DNA from: Clostridium formicaceticum
GTDB lineage: Bacteria; Bacillota; Clostridia; Peptostreptococcales; Natronincolaceae
Reading direction: 5' to 3'
Assembly: GCF_001854185.1 (NCBI RefSeq)
Contig: NZ_CP017603.1
Coordinates: 1,984,001 to 2,048,000, forward strand
Length of the DNA: 64,000 nucleotides
Shown here: positions 8,424 through 16,571 of the stretch, piece after piece
Layout of the letters: every line of letters starts with the position of its first letter
How positions within the stretch are numbered: position 1 is the first letter of the stretch
Translations under genes and position numbers: made by a program
Notes under the pieces: model-generated
The model's input: the letters and a program-made list of their open reading frames with translations, nothing else
Told to the model about the DNA's origin: nothing
The model's database searches: none

Positions 8424-9017
8424 CTATTTTATTCGCTTAAACGTTAATCCTTCATAAACCCTTATAGGATTGCCACGTTCCAATAATTCGTGTTGAATCC
8501 ACATAACTTGTTTAGCTAGTATCTGGGCATCTAAATTTTGTTTGCTGATCATCTCACTTAGGCGGTTTAATGCTAGTTTTTTGTTTAAGTGCTGGGTGCG
8601 AGCTTCTGTGCAAACAACAGTGAGACCTGTAGGTGTATGAATTGCTCTAGCCCCTGTTTCAACTTTATTAACATTTTGTCCGCCGTTTCCTCCACATCGA
8701 AAGGTTTCAAAGCGAACAACCTTATCAGAAAAATCAATTTTCACCTGTTCTTTGAACATACTTACATCAATAAACCAGTTCTTGCGTTTATGCTTTGGTC
8801 TAAAAGGGCTTTGGGCAACCCATTTTATAGTACCCTCTAAATCACTAACATCCTCTTCAACGGATAACACTAGGGATTTATAACAATCCACATATTGTCC
8901 TTTTACTTCTTGGACTATTTTTATATCTTTCATTTCTTTCATGAGAATTTTTAAAAATTTCCCTACTGCCAACTCACATTCAGCTGGGCCTTTTCCTGAG
9001 CTAATTTGCATTAACAT
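8424..9017 (-). CDS. prfH: Peptide chain release factor H
   Basis: The 197-residue product is a short class-I release factor with the catalytic GGQ at residues 112-114 (in CGGNGGQNVNKVET) and the following Arg/Lys-rich peptidyl-transferase region. It lacks the N-terminal helical and codon-recognition domains of RF1/RF2, as PrfH does. Its start lies four bases after the rtcB stop, so the two are co-transcribed and probably coupled. Work on bacterial prfH-rtcB pairs has linked them to rescue and repair of ribosomes whose 16S rRNA decoding centre was cut by colicin E3-like nucleases: PrfH releases the stalled peptide and RtcB reseals the RNA. Confidence 0.9.
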   Translation of the reverse strand: MLMQISSGKGPAECELAVGKFLKILMKEMKDIKIVQEVKGQYVDCYKSLVLSVEEDVSDLEGTIKWVAQSPFRPKHKRKNWFIDVSMFKEQVKIDFSDKVVRFETFRCGGNGGQNVNKVETGARAIHTPTGLTVVCTEARTQHLNKKLALNRLSEMISKQNLDAQILAKQVMWIQHELLERGNPIRVYEGLTFKRIK

Positions 9018-9021
9018 TCAA

Positions 9022-10089
9022 TCACCCCTTATAGGTAAGTACTGGCTTAAGTGTTGCGATAACTTTAATTAATCCAAACTCCAAAAGACTATCAATAACA
9101 GTGTCAATATTTTTATATGCTTCTGGAGCCTCTTGAAAAAGCAAATCCGTATCGTGACAAACAATGCGGCTTTTCAGCTTTGTTTCTCTTATAGTATCTT
9201 TGTTATACTTTTCACGGATGCGAGATTTACACATGCTTCTGTTCCATTTCCTGCCAGCTCCATGAGATAGAGAGTATGCCGATTCCTCTATCTTGTTCGT
9301 CGGCCTAACAATATAAGTAAGAGATCCTCTAGAGCCTGGTATAACTACAGCTCCCACTTCTGCTGAAACTGTCCCCTTACGATGAATAAATAAAATGCCT
9401 TTTTGCTCTAGAAAATTATGTTTACAGTCAATCACAGCTTTAGCTTGAGGTGCATATCCTAGATAATCAATCAACTTGTTTGCCACTATGCTGCGGTTAC
9501 GTTCTGCCCATAATAATGCATTTTCATGCTTTGTAATATAATTTCTTGCTTCAATGCTATTAGCCGAATATCCATGAGGATCACTATAATCCATGAGTAT
9601 GCTCTGTCCATACCCTCTCGAACCACTATGGACTAACAGTAATAAATCATCCTTAGTAATATTAAGTTTTTCAAATTCACTCTTTTCAAAGACTTCCTCT
9701 AAAATCTGAAACTCCGCAAAATGGTTACCAGAGCCAATGGTACCTAGATCATATATAGGACTTGGCTCTTCATAGGGGTTAATTGCTTCAATATCAGCCA
9801 ATTCCGAAATATGGTTAAGCTTTGTTACCCAACGCTCCATTCTAAACTTCTTCTTTTTAATACCTGTATTAAACAAACCCATGCCACAGCCAATATCATT
9901 TCCAATGATATATGGGTAAATTATTCCTTCTGTTATTATTGCAACACCAATTGGTGATTTGCCAGCATGTAGATCAGGCAACCCAACAGCTTTAATCACA
10001 CCACTTAGATCTGCTAATGCATATAATTGTGTTATTGCAATATGTTCTATCCAATTTTTTGTATTTGTTATTAAAACCGTTTTACTCAT
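9022..10089 (-). CDS. rtcB: RNA-splicing ligase RtcB (prfH-associated type)
   Basis: The product has 355 residues. ATG 10089 is chosen because GAAGAAAAGGAGA precedes it; a longer frame to 10146 runs into a leader hairpin. Metal and nucleotide ligands are visible: DIGCGM (Asp65, Cys68), GSGNHF (His123), LVHSGSRG (His154) and the guanylylated His276 in LSHGAGRKWN. RtcB joins 2',3'-cyclic phosphate or 3'-phosphate ends to 5'-OH ends using GTP and Mn. It is shorter than the 400-plus-residue E. coli RtcB and, being operonic with prfH, belongs to the ribosome-repair branch. A colicin-like nuclease target is inferred from the gene pair. Confidence 0.9.
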   Translation of the reverse strand: MSKTVLITNTKNWIEHIAITQLYALADLSGVIKAVGLPDLHAGKSPIGVAIITEGIIYPYIIGNDIGCGMGLFNTGIKKKKFRMERWVTKLNHISELADIEAINPYEEPSPIYDLGTIGSGNHFAEFQILEEVFEKSEFEKLNITKDDLLLLVHSGSRGYGQSILMDYSDPHGYSANSIEARNYITKHENALLWAERNRSIVANKLIDYLGYAPQAKAVIDCKHNFLEQKGILFIHRKGTVSAEVGAVVIPGSRGSLTYIVRPTNKIEESAYSLSHGAGRKWNRSMCKSRIREKYNKDTIRETKLKSRIVCHDTDLLFQEAPEAYKNIDTVIDSLLEFGLIKVIATLKPVLTYKG

Positions 10090-10127
10090 TTTAGTCTCCT
10101 TTTCTTCTAAAAAAGTACATAAAAAGA

Positions 10128-10199
10128 CCGTGGACCAACAACCCACGGATCATCTCACCCTAAAAATGGCAACAAAAAAACACGATAACCAAAATCGTG
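10128..10199 (-). promoter_or_regulatory. Two hairpins in the rtcB leader
   Basis: CCGTGG (10128-10133) pairs with CCACGG (10143-10148), and CACGAT (10181-10186) pairs with ATCGTG (10194-10199). Both lie in the 110 bases upstream of rtcB on the minus strand. No T-run follows either, so they are not ordinary terminators. Confidence 0.45.
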
Positions 10200-10410
10200 C
10201 CCTCCGAAACATATTAGGCTTATGGTTGTCTCAAAATTAAAAATTCAATTATTCTCCACCTCGAAATTAGTTACCAACATATGAAACACTCCCTTCACCT
10301 AATCATACTTATATTTTTACTACTATTTTATGAATTTCTTGAAGATTTGTCAATGAAATTAATTAAATTGTAATTATTATGTAATGTATTCAACTTCCCT
10401 CAAAGTATCA

Positions 10411-10442
10411 AAAGAGGAGCAAGAGAAAAAAGTAAGACTGGG
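10411..10442 (+). pseudogene. Relic of a RAYT transposase N-terminus
   Basis: A 32-base stretch matches the first codons of the RAYT gene at about 1232-1263 in 28 of 32 positions, and translates in frame as RGAREKSKTG against PREAREKSETR. The match is lost after this short run. Confidence 0.5.
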
Positions 10443-10567
10443 CATCTAATTAAAGAATAAAAAGCAATTAACCATGTACCCTTGGAAAAAGAGCCCTATT
10501 CACATGCCTATCACTCCGTGTCTATACACGTTTAAAATAATTTGACTGAATAATTTGAAAAAAGGCA

Positions 10568-10596
10568 TTGAATTTTATACTTTTACATGGTATAAT
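10568..10596 (+). promoter_or_regulatory. Sigma-A promoter for the DUF2294 gene
   Basis: TTGAAT (10568-10573) and TATAAT (10591-10596) are separated by 17 bases, 29 bases upstream of the start codon. Confidence 0.75.
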
Positions 10597-10625
10597 CTTT
10601 CACAAGCAAGAAAAGAGGTGGTATA

Positions 10626-10982
10626 ATGACCAAAGGCCAAGCTGAGGCGAAAATAAGCGAGGCTATAAGTAAATTTGAGATAGAATTTATGGGTAGAGGA
10701 CCAAAGCAAATAAAGACATTGATTATTCAAGATCTAATCATCATTAGGCTCCAGGGCTTCCTAAGTCAATCTGAACATAAATTGGCAGAGAGCAGTCAAG
10801 GAGTTGAGCTGATTAAGAAGATGAGAACAACCCTTTTTGAAAGCGGAAGGTGCTATTTAGAAACTCTCATTAGAAAGGTTGTCGACATAAATATTATAAG
10901 TGTACACTCCGATGTTAGCACCAAAACTGGTGAAAAAATCATAGTGATAACGCTTGAAGATAACTTAGAAAAAAGATTTTAA
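10626..10982 (+). CDS. DUF2294 family protein
   Basis: The 118-residue cytoplasmic protein starts MTKGQAEAKISEAISKFE and carries the family core FMGRGPKQIKT plus IRLQGFLSQSEHKLAES. DUF2294 proteins are widespread in Firmicutes; their biochemical role is not settled to my knowledge. ATG 10626 follows AAAGAGGTGG. It stands alone between its own promoter and a strong terminator, so it is monocistronic. Confidence 0.85.
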   Translation: MTKGQAEAKISEAISKFEIEFMGRGPKQIKTLIIQDLIIIRLQGFLSQSEHKLAESSQGVELIKKMRTTLFESGRCYLETLIRKVVDINIISVHSDVSTKTGEKIIVITLEDNLEKRF

Positions 10983-11042
10983 AAACATTAAGTATATAAA
11001 TAGGGAAGACCAAGCGAAGGGTTGAAAAACCAGGCGTAGTGT

Positions 11043-11092
11043 AATCCAATAATTATTAACTTTTTATAAGCTGATAATTATTGGATTTTTTT
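11043..11092 (+). terminator. Rho-independent terminator
   Basis: AATCCAATAATTAT (11043-11056) pairs exactly with ATAATTATTGGATT (11074-11087) and is followed by a T-run to 11092. It ends the DUF2294 transcript. Confidence 0.85.
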
Positions 11093-11344
11093 GTTGTATT
11101 TAATTTATAAATTAACAGCGGGATATGCTGAAAATATCTATGTTTTAACCATAACCTATGGAGTGATCATCGGTGCAGGGGTGGGAAGCGTTTATGGTCC
11201 TCCTATGACGGTAGTAGCTAAATGGTTCCCAGAAAAAAAGGTTTCATTGCAGGTTTTGTGCTGATAGGATTTGGTTTATCACCACTTATAACAGCATCAG
11301 CTGCAAGTTATTTAATAGAAAACTATGGATTTATGCCATCGTAA
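11091..11344 (+). pseudogene. MFS transporter remnant (oxalate/formate antiporter-like)
   Basis: One frame reads YGVIIGAGVGSVYGPPMTVV then AKWFPEKK, the cytoplasmic-loop signature of OFA-type MFS proteins. After the A-run at 11231-11237 the frame shifts, and a second frame reads GFIAGFVLIGFGLSPLITAS and so on to two stops at 11342-11347. Both ends of a transporter of about 400 residues are missing. It lies just upstream of the oxidoreductase operon and might once have carried its substrate. Confidence 0.75.
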
Positions 11345-11527
11345 TAAGAGGATCATATCAAGCACTTTCTAGGTTGTTTGTTTTGATAAAATTAGCATTC
11401 CTAGAGCTCAGATAGCTATTAAATACTAGGATAAAAGTGGAAGGAGGTTTCCGAGAAAGTAACAAAATTTTATCTAAGAACCATCTAATTTCAATGGATT
11501 TGTATAAAACAATAGGGGGAGTTACTT

Positions 11528-12109
11528 ATGTCTATGAATTTATATCGTGTACAGGCGGGACCAGAAGGCTATCTTCCACCAGCAGCTGCCTGTATGGGGA
11601 TAGAACTACCGGAAAAAGGAGAGGCCTTGGTAGAAGGAAACGTAGTTTTAGAAGAGGAAGCAATGCAGAAAATAGTTGAAAAAATCTTATCAGCTAAGAA
11701 TCCTGTTTTTTTTCCTGGCCCCCTTATTTTGTGGGCTTGGAAGGAAGGTGTGATTGAGAAAGCTGAAGCGGTAAAGGAATTAGCAGAATCGGCAGGAGCA
11801 AGAATCATCCCGATGCCTGATTACCGTCCTAAATATCCTATGATCGATGCCGAAGTAGAAATTAATCCCAATCACCCCAACTTAACCATTTGGCACAATA
11901 AAATAGATCTTTGTGTTTTTGTAGGGGTTCACTGTCATTACGCTAATTTGGCTTTGAAGATCATTCGAGGAGGAACTGATTGCTATACGATTGCCCTATG
12001 TGGAGAGATGGGGCATGAGGATGCTATGATTTCACTGCGGGATGTAGATCTCTTAAAAATAAAAAAACTTAATGAAATCATTAAAATAGCTAAGGGGGGA
12101 CTTAAATGA
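11528..12109 (+). CDS. CO dehydrogenase beta / ACS epsilon-like subunit (CO_dh family)
   Basis: The 193-residue product opens with MSMNLYRVQAGPEGYLPPAA, typical of bacterial proteins annotated as carbon monoxide dehydrogenase beta subunit family. The body is a DHS-like nucleotide-binding fold (NPVFFPGPL, RIIPMPDYRPKYPM, FVGVHCHYANLALKIIRGG). The archaeal relative CdhB is the epsilon subunit of the acetyl-CoA decarbonylase/synthase complex. ATG 11528 follows AGGGGGAG. Its stop overlaps the alpha-subunit start by four bases (ATGA). No CODH catalytic genes are nearby, so it probably serves the oxidoreductase as an accessory subunit. That role is an inference. Confidence 0.75.
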   Translation: MSMNLYRVQAGPEGYLPPAAACMGIELPEKGEALVEGNVVLEEEAMQKIVEKILSAKNPVFFPGPLILWAWKEGVIEKAEAVKELAESAGARIIPMPDYRPKYPMIDAEVEINPNHPNLTIWHNKIDLCVFVGVHCHYANLALKIIRGGTDCYTIALCGEMGHEDAMISLRDVDLLKIKKLNEIIKIAKGGLK

Positions 12110-13248
12110 AGAACCAGAGGGTTGTCGAACCTGAATACCTATTTTTTAATACCGAAAGAAAGAAAAAGTTTATTACTGGCAGCGAGGCTGTTAAAGAAGC
12201 TATTAAGAGGGCCAATGTGGATATGGCTGTCTCTTATCCTATCACCCCACAATCAGAAAGTATGCATCTGGTAGGAGATATCTATGCAGAAGGATACCTT
12301 AAGGATTATTTCCGCGGCGAAAACGAATTTGCTGTAATGTCGTCAGTCACTGGTGCCGCCATGGGAGGTGTACGGGTTTTTACTGCCACAGGAGGACCAG
12401 GCACATTGCGGGCTTTTGAAATGTTTCCAACATGGGCTGGCGCTAGATTACCCGTGGTCTGTGCTTTTCTCACCAGGGGCGTGAATTCTCCCCTCACGAT
12501 CCAGCCGGATACAATTGAAATGTCCTTCGTGCTAGATACAGGAATGATTATGCTGCATGCTGAAACAGCCCAGGATCTCTATGATATGGTTCTGAAGGCC
12601 TTTGTTATTGCTGAGAAAACCGATGTGCATATCCCTGTAGGAGTTTTTGCTGATGGTTTCTTTGTGACGCATACCAGAGACAGTGTAGAGATAGCACCTG
12701 AAGATATTAAACTTCCTCCTTATGATACCTACAGTGCACCAGTACCAGTAATGGACATGGAAAACGCCCCCATAAGACAGATGCGTGATCCCTTTGTGAT
12801 GAAGAGTAACTTTATCAGCTATGCTGCCCATGCCTCTTGGCAGCAGGAAACAATGGCAGCTATGGAAAGGTCTCGAAAATATATTTATAACTATTTAGGT
12901 GGGCTTGTGGAAGTTGAAAATCAAGAGGCTGATATTCTTATTGTTACTTCTGGAACCGCTGTTTCCCAGAGTCGAGAAGCCATAGCCATAGCTCGTGAAG
13001 AAGGCTTAGATGTTGGCTTGATAAAAATAAAGAGTATCCGACCCTTTCCGACTGAAGAAATAAGACAATTAACACAAAAGGCAAAGGCCGTCATCGTTCC
13101 TGAATTTAACCGAATAGGTTGGTTATCTAGAGAAATCAAGTCTGTAGTCACTGATTCTAGTAAGGTACAAGGAGCTCCTAGAGTGTTCGGAGGAATGACT
13201 ATGCCTATTGAACTAATTCTCGACGAAATTAGGAGGTGTTCACTATGA
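12106..13248 (+). CDS. 2-oxoacid:ferredoxin oxidoreductase, alpha subunit
   Basis: The 380-residue product has the pyrimidine-binding domain of PorA/KorA (SYPITPQSESMHL near residue 43, EFAVMSSVTGAAMGGVRVFT, TGGPG) and a C-terminal transketolase-like domain (LIVTSGTAVSQSREA, IKIKSIRPFPTEEI). With the beta subunit it oxidises a 2-oxoacid, using TPP, to an acyl-CoA or CO2 and reduces ferredoxin. It overlaps both neighbours by four bases, so translation is coupled. The substrate cannot be read from sequence. Pyruvate, a branched-chain oxoacid or an unusual oxoacid are all possible. Confidence 0.9.
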   Translation: MKNQRVVEPEYLFFNTERKKKFITGSEAVKEAIKRANVDMAVSYPITPQSESMHLVGDIYAEGYLKDYFRGENEFAVMSSVTGAAMGGVRVFTATGGPGTLRAFEMFPTWAGARLPVVCAFLTRGVNSPLTIQPDTIEMSFVLDTGMIMLHAETAQDLYDMVLKAFVIAEKTDVHIPVGVFADGFFVTHTRDSVEIAPEDIKLPPYDTYSAPVPVMDMENAPIRQMRDPFVMKSNFISYAAHASWQQETMAAMERSRKYIYNYLGGLVEVENQEADILIVTSGTAVSQSREAIAIAREEGLDVGLIKIKSIRPFPTEEIRQLTQKAKAVIVPEFNRIGWLSREIKSVVTDSSKVQGAPRVFGGMTMPIELILDEIRRCSL

Positions 13249-14108
13249 ACAAAAATTTGATCAAGATTTCTCCCTGTTTTGAAGATATCATGCCCCAGGA
13301 ATATAAGGAACTAGTGGAGCGAGGTCCCTTCGGTGAAAGCGTTGGCGTTTCTGATTTGGGAACTTTTAAAGAATTGATAGAAGAGCATCCACTTTGTGCC
13401 GGTTGCGGATTGGCCCTTTCCCTGCGACTCATTCTGGCTTCGCTGCCTAACCCTGAGGATACCATCATAGTAGGTTCTACTGGATGCAGCGCATTAGCAT
13501 TTTCGCAGGTAGCAGTACACAATATTCATTCGGTATTTGGTAATCAGAATGCTGTAGCTTCTGGCTTAAAACGAGCATTAAAGCTTAGATTTCCTGATAA
13601 GATAAAGGATGTAGTTGTCATAGCTGGCGATGGAGCAACAGCTGATATTGGCTTAGATATGGTGATGCATTCCTGGTTCCGTAAAGAAAATATCACGACA
13701 ATTATGCTGGATAATGAAGCTTATGCTAATACAGGAGGGCAGGAGAGCGGTATGTCTGTAGAAGGAGCTGTTTTAAACATGGCTCCCAAAGGGAAAAACT
13801 TTCCTAAAATAGCTTTAACAGAAATTGCTAAAAAGTCTGGTTGTGGCTATGTGGCTACTTGCTCCCCTGCCAAACCTAAACAATTTGAGAAGATGGTACG
13901 TCGAGCTATTTTAGCAGCTAGAGAAACGGCTCCTAGTTATATGCAAATTTTTTGTCCTTGTCCTACTAATTACAAGATTAAACCTCATGATGTTTTAGAA
14001 ACAATTAAAGTTCGAGAAAAGGACGGAACCTATGTTACTAGTGAATTTTTATCGCCAGAGGTAGAGGAATTATTAAAAGGGTTGGAGGGGGAACAAAATA
14101 ATGAGTAA
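13245..14108 (+). CDS. 2-oxoacid:ferredoxin oxidoreductase, beta subunit (TPP-binding)
   Basis: The product has 287 residues. ATG 13245 sits eight bases after AGGAGG and overlaps the alpha stop as ATGA. The TPP motif runs from GDGATADIG (about 129) to DNEAYANTGGQ (156-166). Cysteines at 51, 54 and 81 (CAGCG, TGCSALAF) and a later one around 206 fit the single 4Fe-4S cluster of PorB-type subunits. This subunit binds TPP and passes electrons to the ferredoxin-like delta subunit. Confidence 0.92.
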   Translation: MNKNLIKISPCFEDIMPQEYKELVERGPFGESVGVSDLGTFKELIEEHPLCAGCGLALSLRLILASLPNPEDTIIVGSTGCSALAFSQVAVHNIHSVFGNQNAVASGLKRALKLRFPDKIKDVVVIAGDGATADIGLDMVMHSWFRKENITTIMLDNEAYANTGGQESGMSVEGAVLNMAPKGKNFPKIALTEIAKKSGCGYVATCSPAKPKQFEKMVRRAILAARETAPSYMQIFCPCPTNYKIKPHDVLETIKVREKDGTYVTSEFLSPEVEELLKGLEGEQNNE

Positions 14109-14796
14109 TAAAATTTCTATCAGAATGTCTGGTTTAGGTGGGCAAGGTGTAGTTACTGCTGCCCATATCCTAGGCTCAGCTGCAACCCAAGACGGAAAAT
14201 ATAGTACGGTTAACCCCTTCTTTGGTGCTGAAAAAAGACTGGCCCCAGCCGAAAGTTACGTACGTATATCCTCAAAACAGATTTATGAGAGGGGAGAAAT
14301 TCTTTCTCCCAATATTATTATGATTTTTCACCCACATGTAATTACTATGGGTAAATCTTATACTATGCCCTTCTTTGATGGTCTACAGTCAGGAGGCAAA
14401 GTGCTGATCAATGCAGATACCCCACTGGAATTTAGTCAGGAAGAAGGAGAGAAACTGGCTGAACTAGATGCCCAGATCTTCTTTGTTCCTGCTACACAAA
14501 TTGCTACGAACATAGGAGGAACTGAGCTTTCCACCAATATGGCTATGCTGGGTGGATTAATGGGCATTGCCGACTTGGTTACCTATGAATCCCTTAATGT
14601 ATCTATACAAGAGAGATTCGGCGGCGGCAACTTTGTTGCCTCTGGAACTACCGCAGCCCTAGATGACGTATTAAAGAGCAAATATACAAAAACTGCTCAA
14701 TTGGTAGAAAAAAATATGAAGGTAATGGAAAACGCTGCTGCTGCTGTTAAGCAATACGTCATTAAAAACGGTCTAAGTGCAAAAGGGGGAATATAA
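14101..14796 (+). CDS. 2-oxoacid:ferredoxin oxidoreductase, gamma subunit
   Basis: The 231-residue product starts with MSGLGGQGVVTAAHILGSAA, the GLGGQG signature of PorC/KorC subunits, and continues with the EKRLAPAESYVRIS block. Its start overlaps the beta gene by eight bases. In relatives this domain helps CoA binding and complex assembly. Confidence 0.9.
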   Translation: MSNKISIRMSGLGGQGVVTAAHILGSAATQDGKYSTVNPFFGAEKRLAPAESYVRISSKQIYERGEILSPNIIMIFHPHVITMGKSYTMPFFDGLQSGGKVLINADTPLEFSQEEGEKLAELDAQIFFVPATQIATNIGGTELSTNMAMLGGLMGIADLVTYESLNVSIQERFGGGNFVASGTTAALDDVLKSKYTKTAQLVEKNMKVMENAAAAVKQYVIKNGLSAKGGI

Positions 14797-14798
14797 TA

Positions 14799-14990
14799 AT
14801 GTATGTTTCAGCTAAGGTAAGTAAAGAGAAATGCACTGGGTGTAAGCTATGCATATTTGCCTGCCCCGAACCAAATGTCTTTATATATGTTAAAGAAGAT
14901 AAAAAAGTAAAAGTAAATGAAAGCCGCTGTAAAGGCTGTGGGTTGTGCGTAACTGTATGTCGTAAAGAGGCTTTGGAGATTCGTGCATAA
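14799..14990 (+). CDS. 2-oxoacid:ferredoxin oxidoreductase, delta subunit (2[4Fe-4S] ferredoxin)
   Basis: The 63-residue product has two CxxCxxCxxxC clusters: CTGCKLCIFACP and CKGCGLCVTVC. It follows gamma by two bases and is the electron-exit subunit. The second cluster lacks the usual Pro after its last Cys (CRKEA), which is tolerated in the family. A terminator follows at 15007. Confidence 0.92.
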   Translation: MYVSAKVSKEKCTGCKLCIFACPEPNVFIYVKEDKKVKVNESRCKGCGLCVTVCRKEALEIRA

Positions 14991-15006
14991 AAAGGTTTAA
15001 TTTAGA

Positions 15007-15040
15007 AAACAGCGTGACCCTAGAGGGTCACGCTGTTTTT
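15007..15040 (+). terminator. Terminator of the oxidoreductase operon
   Basis: AAACAGCGTGACCC and GGGTCACGCTGTTT form a perfect 14-bp stem around a four-base loop, followed by TT. It lies 17 bases after the delta stop. Confidence 0.9.
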
Positions 15041-15206
15041 ATGATGCATGGATCATCAGCTTACCATTGCCTGAATTTTAAAGAATTCTTTCTCCAAAGA
15101 ATAATTAAACTGTGCTAAAATAAAATAAATATATATTTAAAGAGATAATGAAGGTACTTATAAATTACGACGAAACTAAAAAAACAAAAAATGAAGAGGT
15201 GAAAGC

Positions 15207-16463
15207 ATGAAGGCAGAAATTATAGCGGTAGGAACAGAGCTGTTATTGGGGGACATTGTAAATACCAATGCCCAATATATAGCAAGACGATTAGCGGACA
15301 TAGGCATCTTTGTTTACCATCAAACGGTGGTTGGAGATAATCCTGATAGGGTAAAAAAGGCTTATGAAATTGCCTTTAATAGGGCAGATATTGTTATCAC
15401 AACTGGCGGTTTAGGACCTACAAAAGATGATTTGACAAAGGAAATAGCAGCAGAATATTTTCAAAAAAAACTTCAATTAGATGAAGCTTCCTTAGAAGCC
15501 ATGAAGGAATACCTTTTAAGGCGCAATCATCCAATTACAGAAGGCAATAAAAAGCAGGCCTATTTTCCAGAGGGAGCGATCATTGTGAAAAATGATAATG
15601 GCACTGCTCCTGGGTGTATTATAGAGGAAGATAAAAAAACAATGATTCTTTTACCAGGACCTCCTAGAGAGATGATTCCTATGCTAGAGAGTCAAGTATT
15701 GCCTTATTTGAGTCAATATCAAGAAGGTACGTTGGTATCAAAGGTTTTAAGAATTTGTGGTATTGGTGAAAGCGCTATGGAGGAACTGATTGAAGATATT
15801 ATGGAAAAACAAAGTAATCCTACCATAGCCCCCTATGCAAAAGAGGGAGAAGTGATTTTAAGAATTACAGCCAAAGCGCAAGATGAGGATGAAGCTGAAA
15901 AACTGATTTTTCCAGTAGAAGAACAACTGCGCAGCAGGTTGCAAAATTATATTTATGGAGAAGGAGAAGTTTCTCTTGAGGAAGTGGTAGGAAAAATGCT
16001 TATTGATCACAAACTAACCATAGCTACTGCAGAATCCTGTAGTGGAGGGTTGTTAGCAGCAAAAATCATCAACTATCCAGGGATATCTTCTGTGTTTATG
16101 GAGGGTGTGATTACTTATAGCAATGAAGCCAAGATACAACGTTTGGGGGTAAAACCAGAGACATTACAGACCTATGGTGCTGTCAGCAGAGAAACTGCTG
16201 GTGAGATGGCAGCAGGGGTTGCTAAAATGGGAAATACGGACATAGGCATATCTATTACTGGTATTGCTGGACCAACAGGAGGAACAGCAGAAAAACCAGT
16301 AGGTTTGATTTATGCAGGATTATCTATCAAAGGCAAATTGCACACCAAAGAATTGTTTTTTAAAGGAGATCGACAAAAATTACGAAACTTTGCTGCTACG
16401 CAAACCTTGTGCTGGCTAAGACAGATGTTAATAGAAGAAGGATATGATAGGCAGATAAAATAG
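15207..16463 (+). CDS. cinA: CinA, competence/damage-inducible protein with NMN amidohydrolase domain
   Basis: The 418-residue product has an N-terminal MoCF (molybdopterin-binding-like) domain with AEIIAVGTELLLGDIVNTNA and TTGGLGPTKDD. Its C-terminal CinA/PncC domain shows AESCSGGLLAAK, TYSNEAK and SITGIAGPTGGTAEKPVGL. In characterised homologues the C-terminal domain deamidates nicotinamide mononucleotide for pyridine-nucleotide recycling, and the N-terminal domain acts on ADP-ribose. ATG 15207 follows GAAGAGGTGAAAGC. It stands alone, with an upstream gap of about 165 bases after the previous terminator. Confidence 0.95.
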   Translation: MKAEIIAVGTELLLGDIVNTNAQYIARRLADIGIFVYHQTVVGDNPDRVKKAYEIAFNRADIVITTGGLGPTKDDLTKEIAAEYFQKKLQLDEASLEAMKEYLLRRNHPITEGNKKQAYFPEGAIIVKNDNGTAPGCIIEEDKKTMILLPGPPREMIPMLESQVLPYLSQYQEGTLVSKVLRICGIGESAMEELIEDIMEKQSNPTIAPYAKEGEVILRITAKAQDEDEAEKLIFPVEEQLRSRLQNYIYGEGEVSLEEVVGKMLIDHKLTIATAESCSGGLLAAKIINYPGISSVFMEGVITYSNEAKIQRLGVKPETLQTYGAVSRETAGEMAAGVAKMGNTDIGISITGIAGPTGGTAEKPVGLIYAGLSIKGKLHTKELFFKGDRQKLRNFAATQTLCWLRQMLIEEGYDRQIK

Positions 16464-16511
16464 GAAAGTAGTGAAGAGTCAGTAAGATGAATAAACTTAG
16501 CGCTAGAAGGG

Positions 16512-16540
16512 TTGCGCAAAACATATGTTCCTATTATAAT
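16512..16540 (+). promoter_or_regulatory. Sigma-A promoter for the YdjM-like gene
   Basis: TTGCGC (16512-16517) and TATAAT (16535-16540) with a 17-base spacer, 31 bases before the start codon. Confidence 0.65.
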
Positions 16541-16571
16541 AATCATAGGCAACGGATAAAGGAGGGAGCGT

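Larger units (their letters stand above)
10090..10625. other. Divergent intergenic region between rtcB and the DUF2294 gene
   Basis: It holds the rtcB ribosome site and leader hairpins (10128-10199), an AT-rich stretch without genes, a transposase relic (10411-10442) and the promoter of the DUF2294 gene (10568-10596). Confidence 0.6.

Noticed and set aside
11437-11679. An 80-codon + strand frame overlapping the CODH-like gene start
   Set aside because: It has no family features, and the overlapping frame at 11528 has a strong ribosome site and a recognisable protein.
11528-14990. Calling the operon oxalate oxidoreductase because of the OxlT-like remnant
   Set aside because: The known oxalate enzyme has a fused delta-gamma subunit, whereas gamma and delta are separate here; the transporter piece alone is weak evidence.
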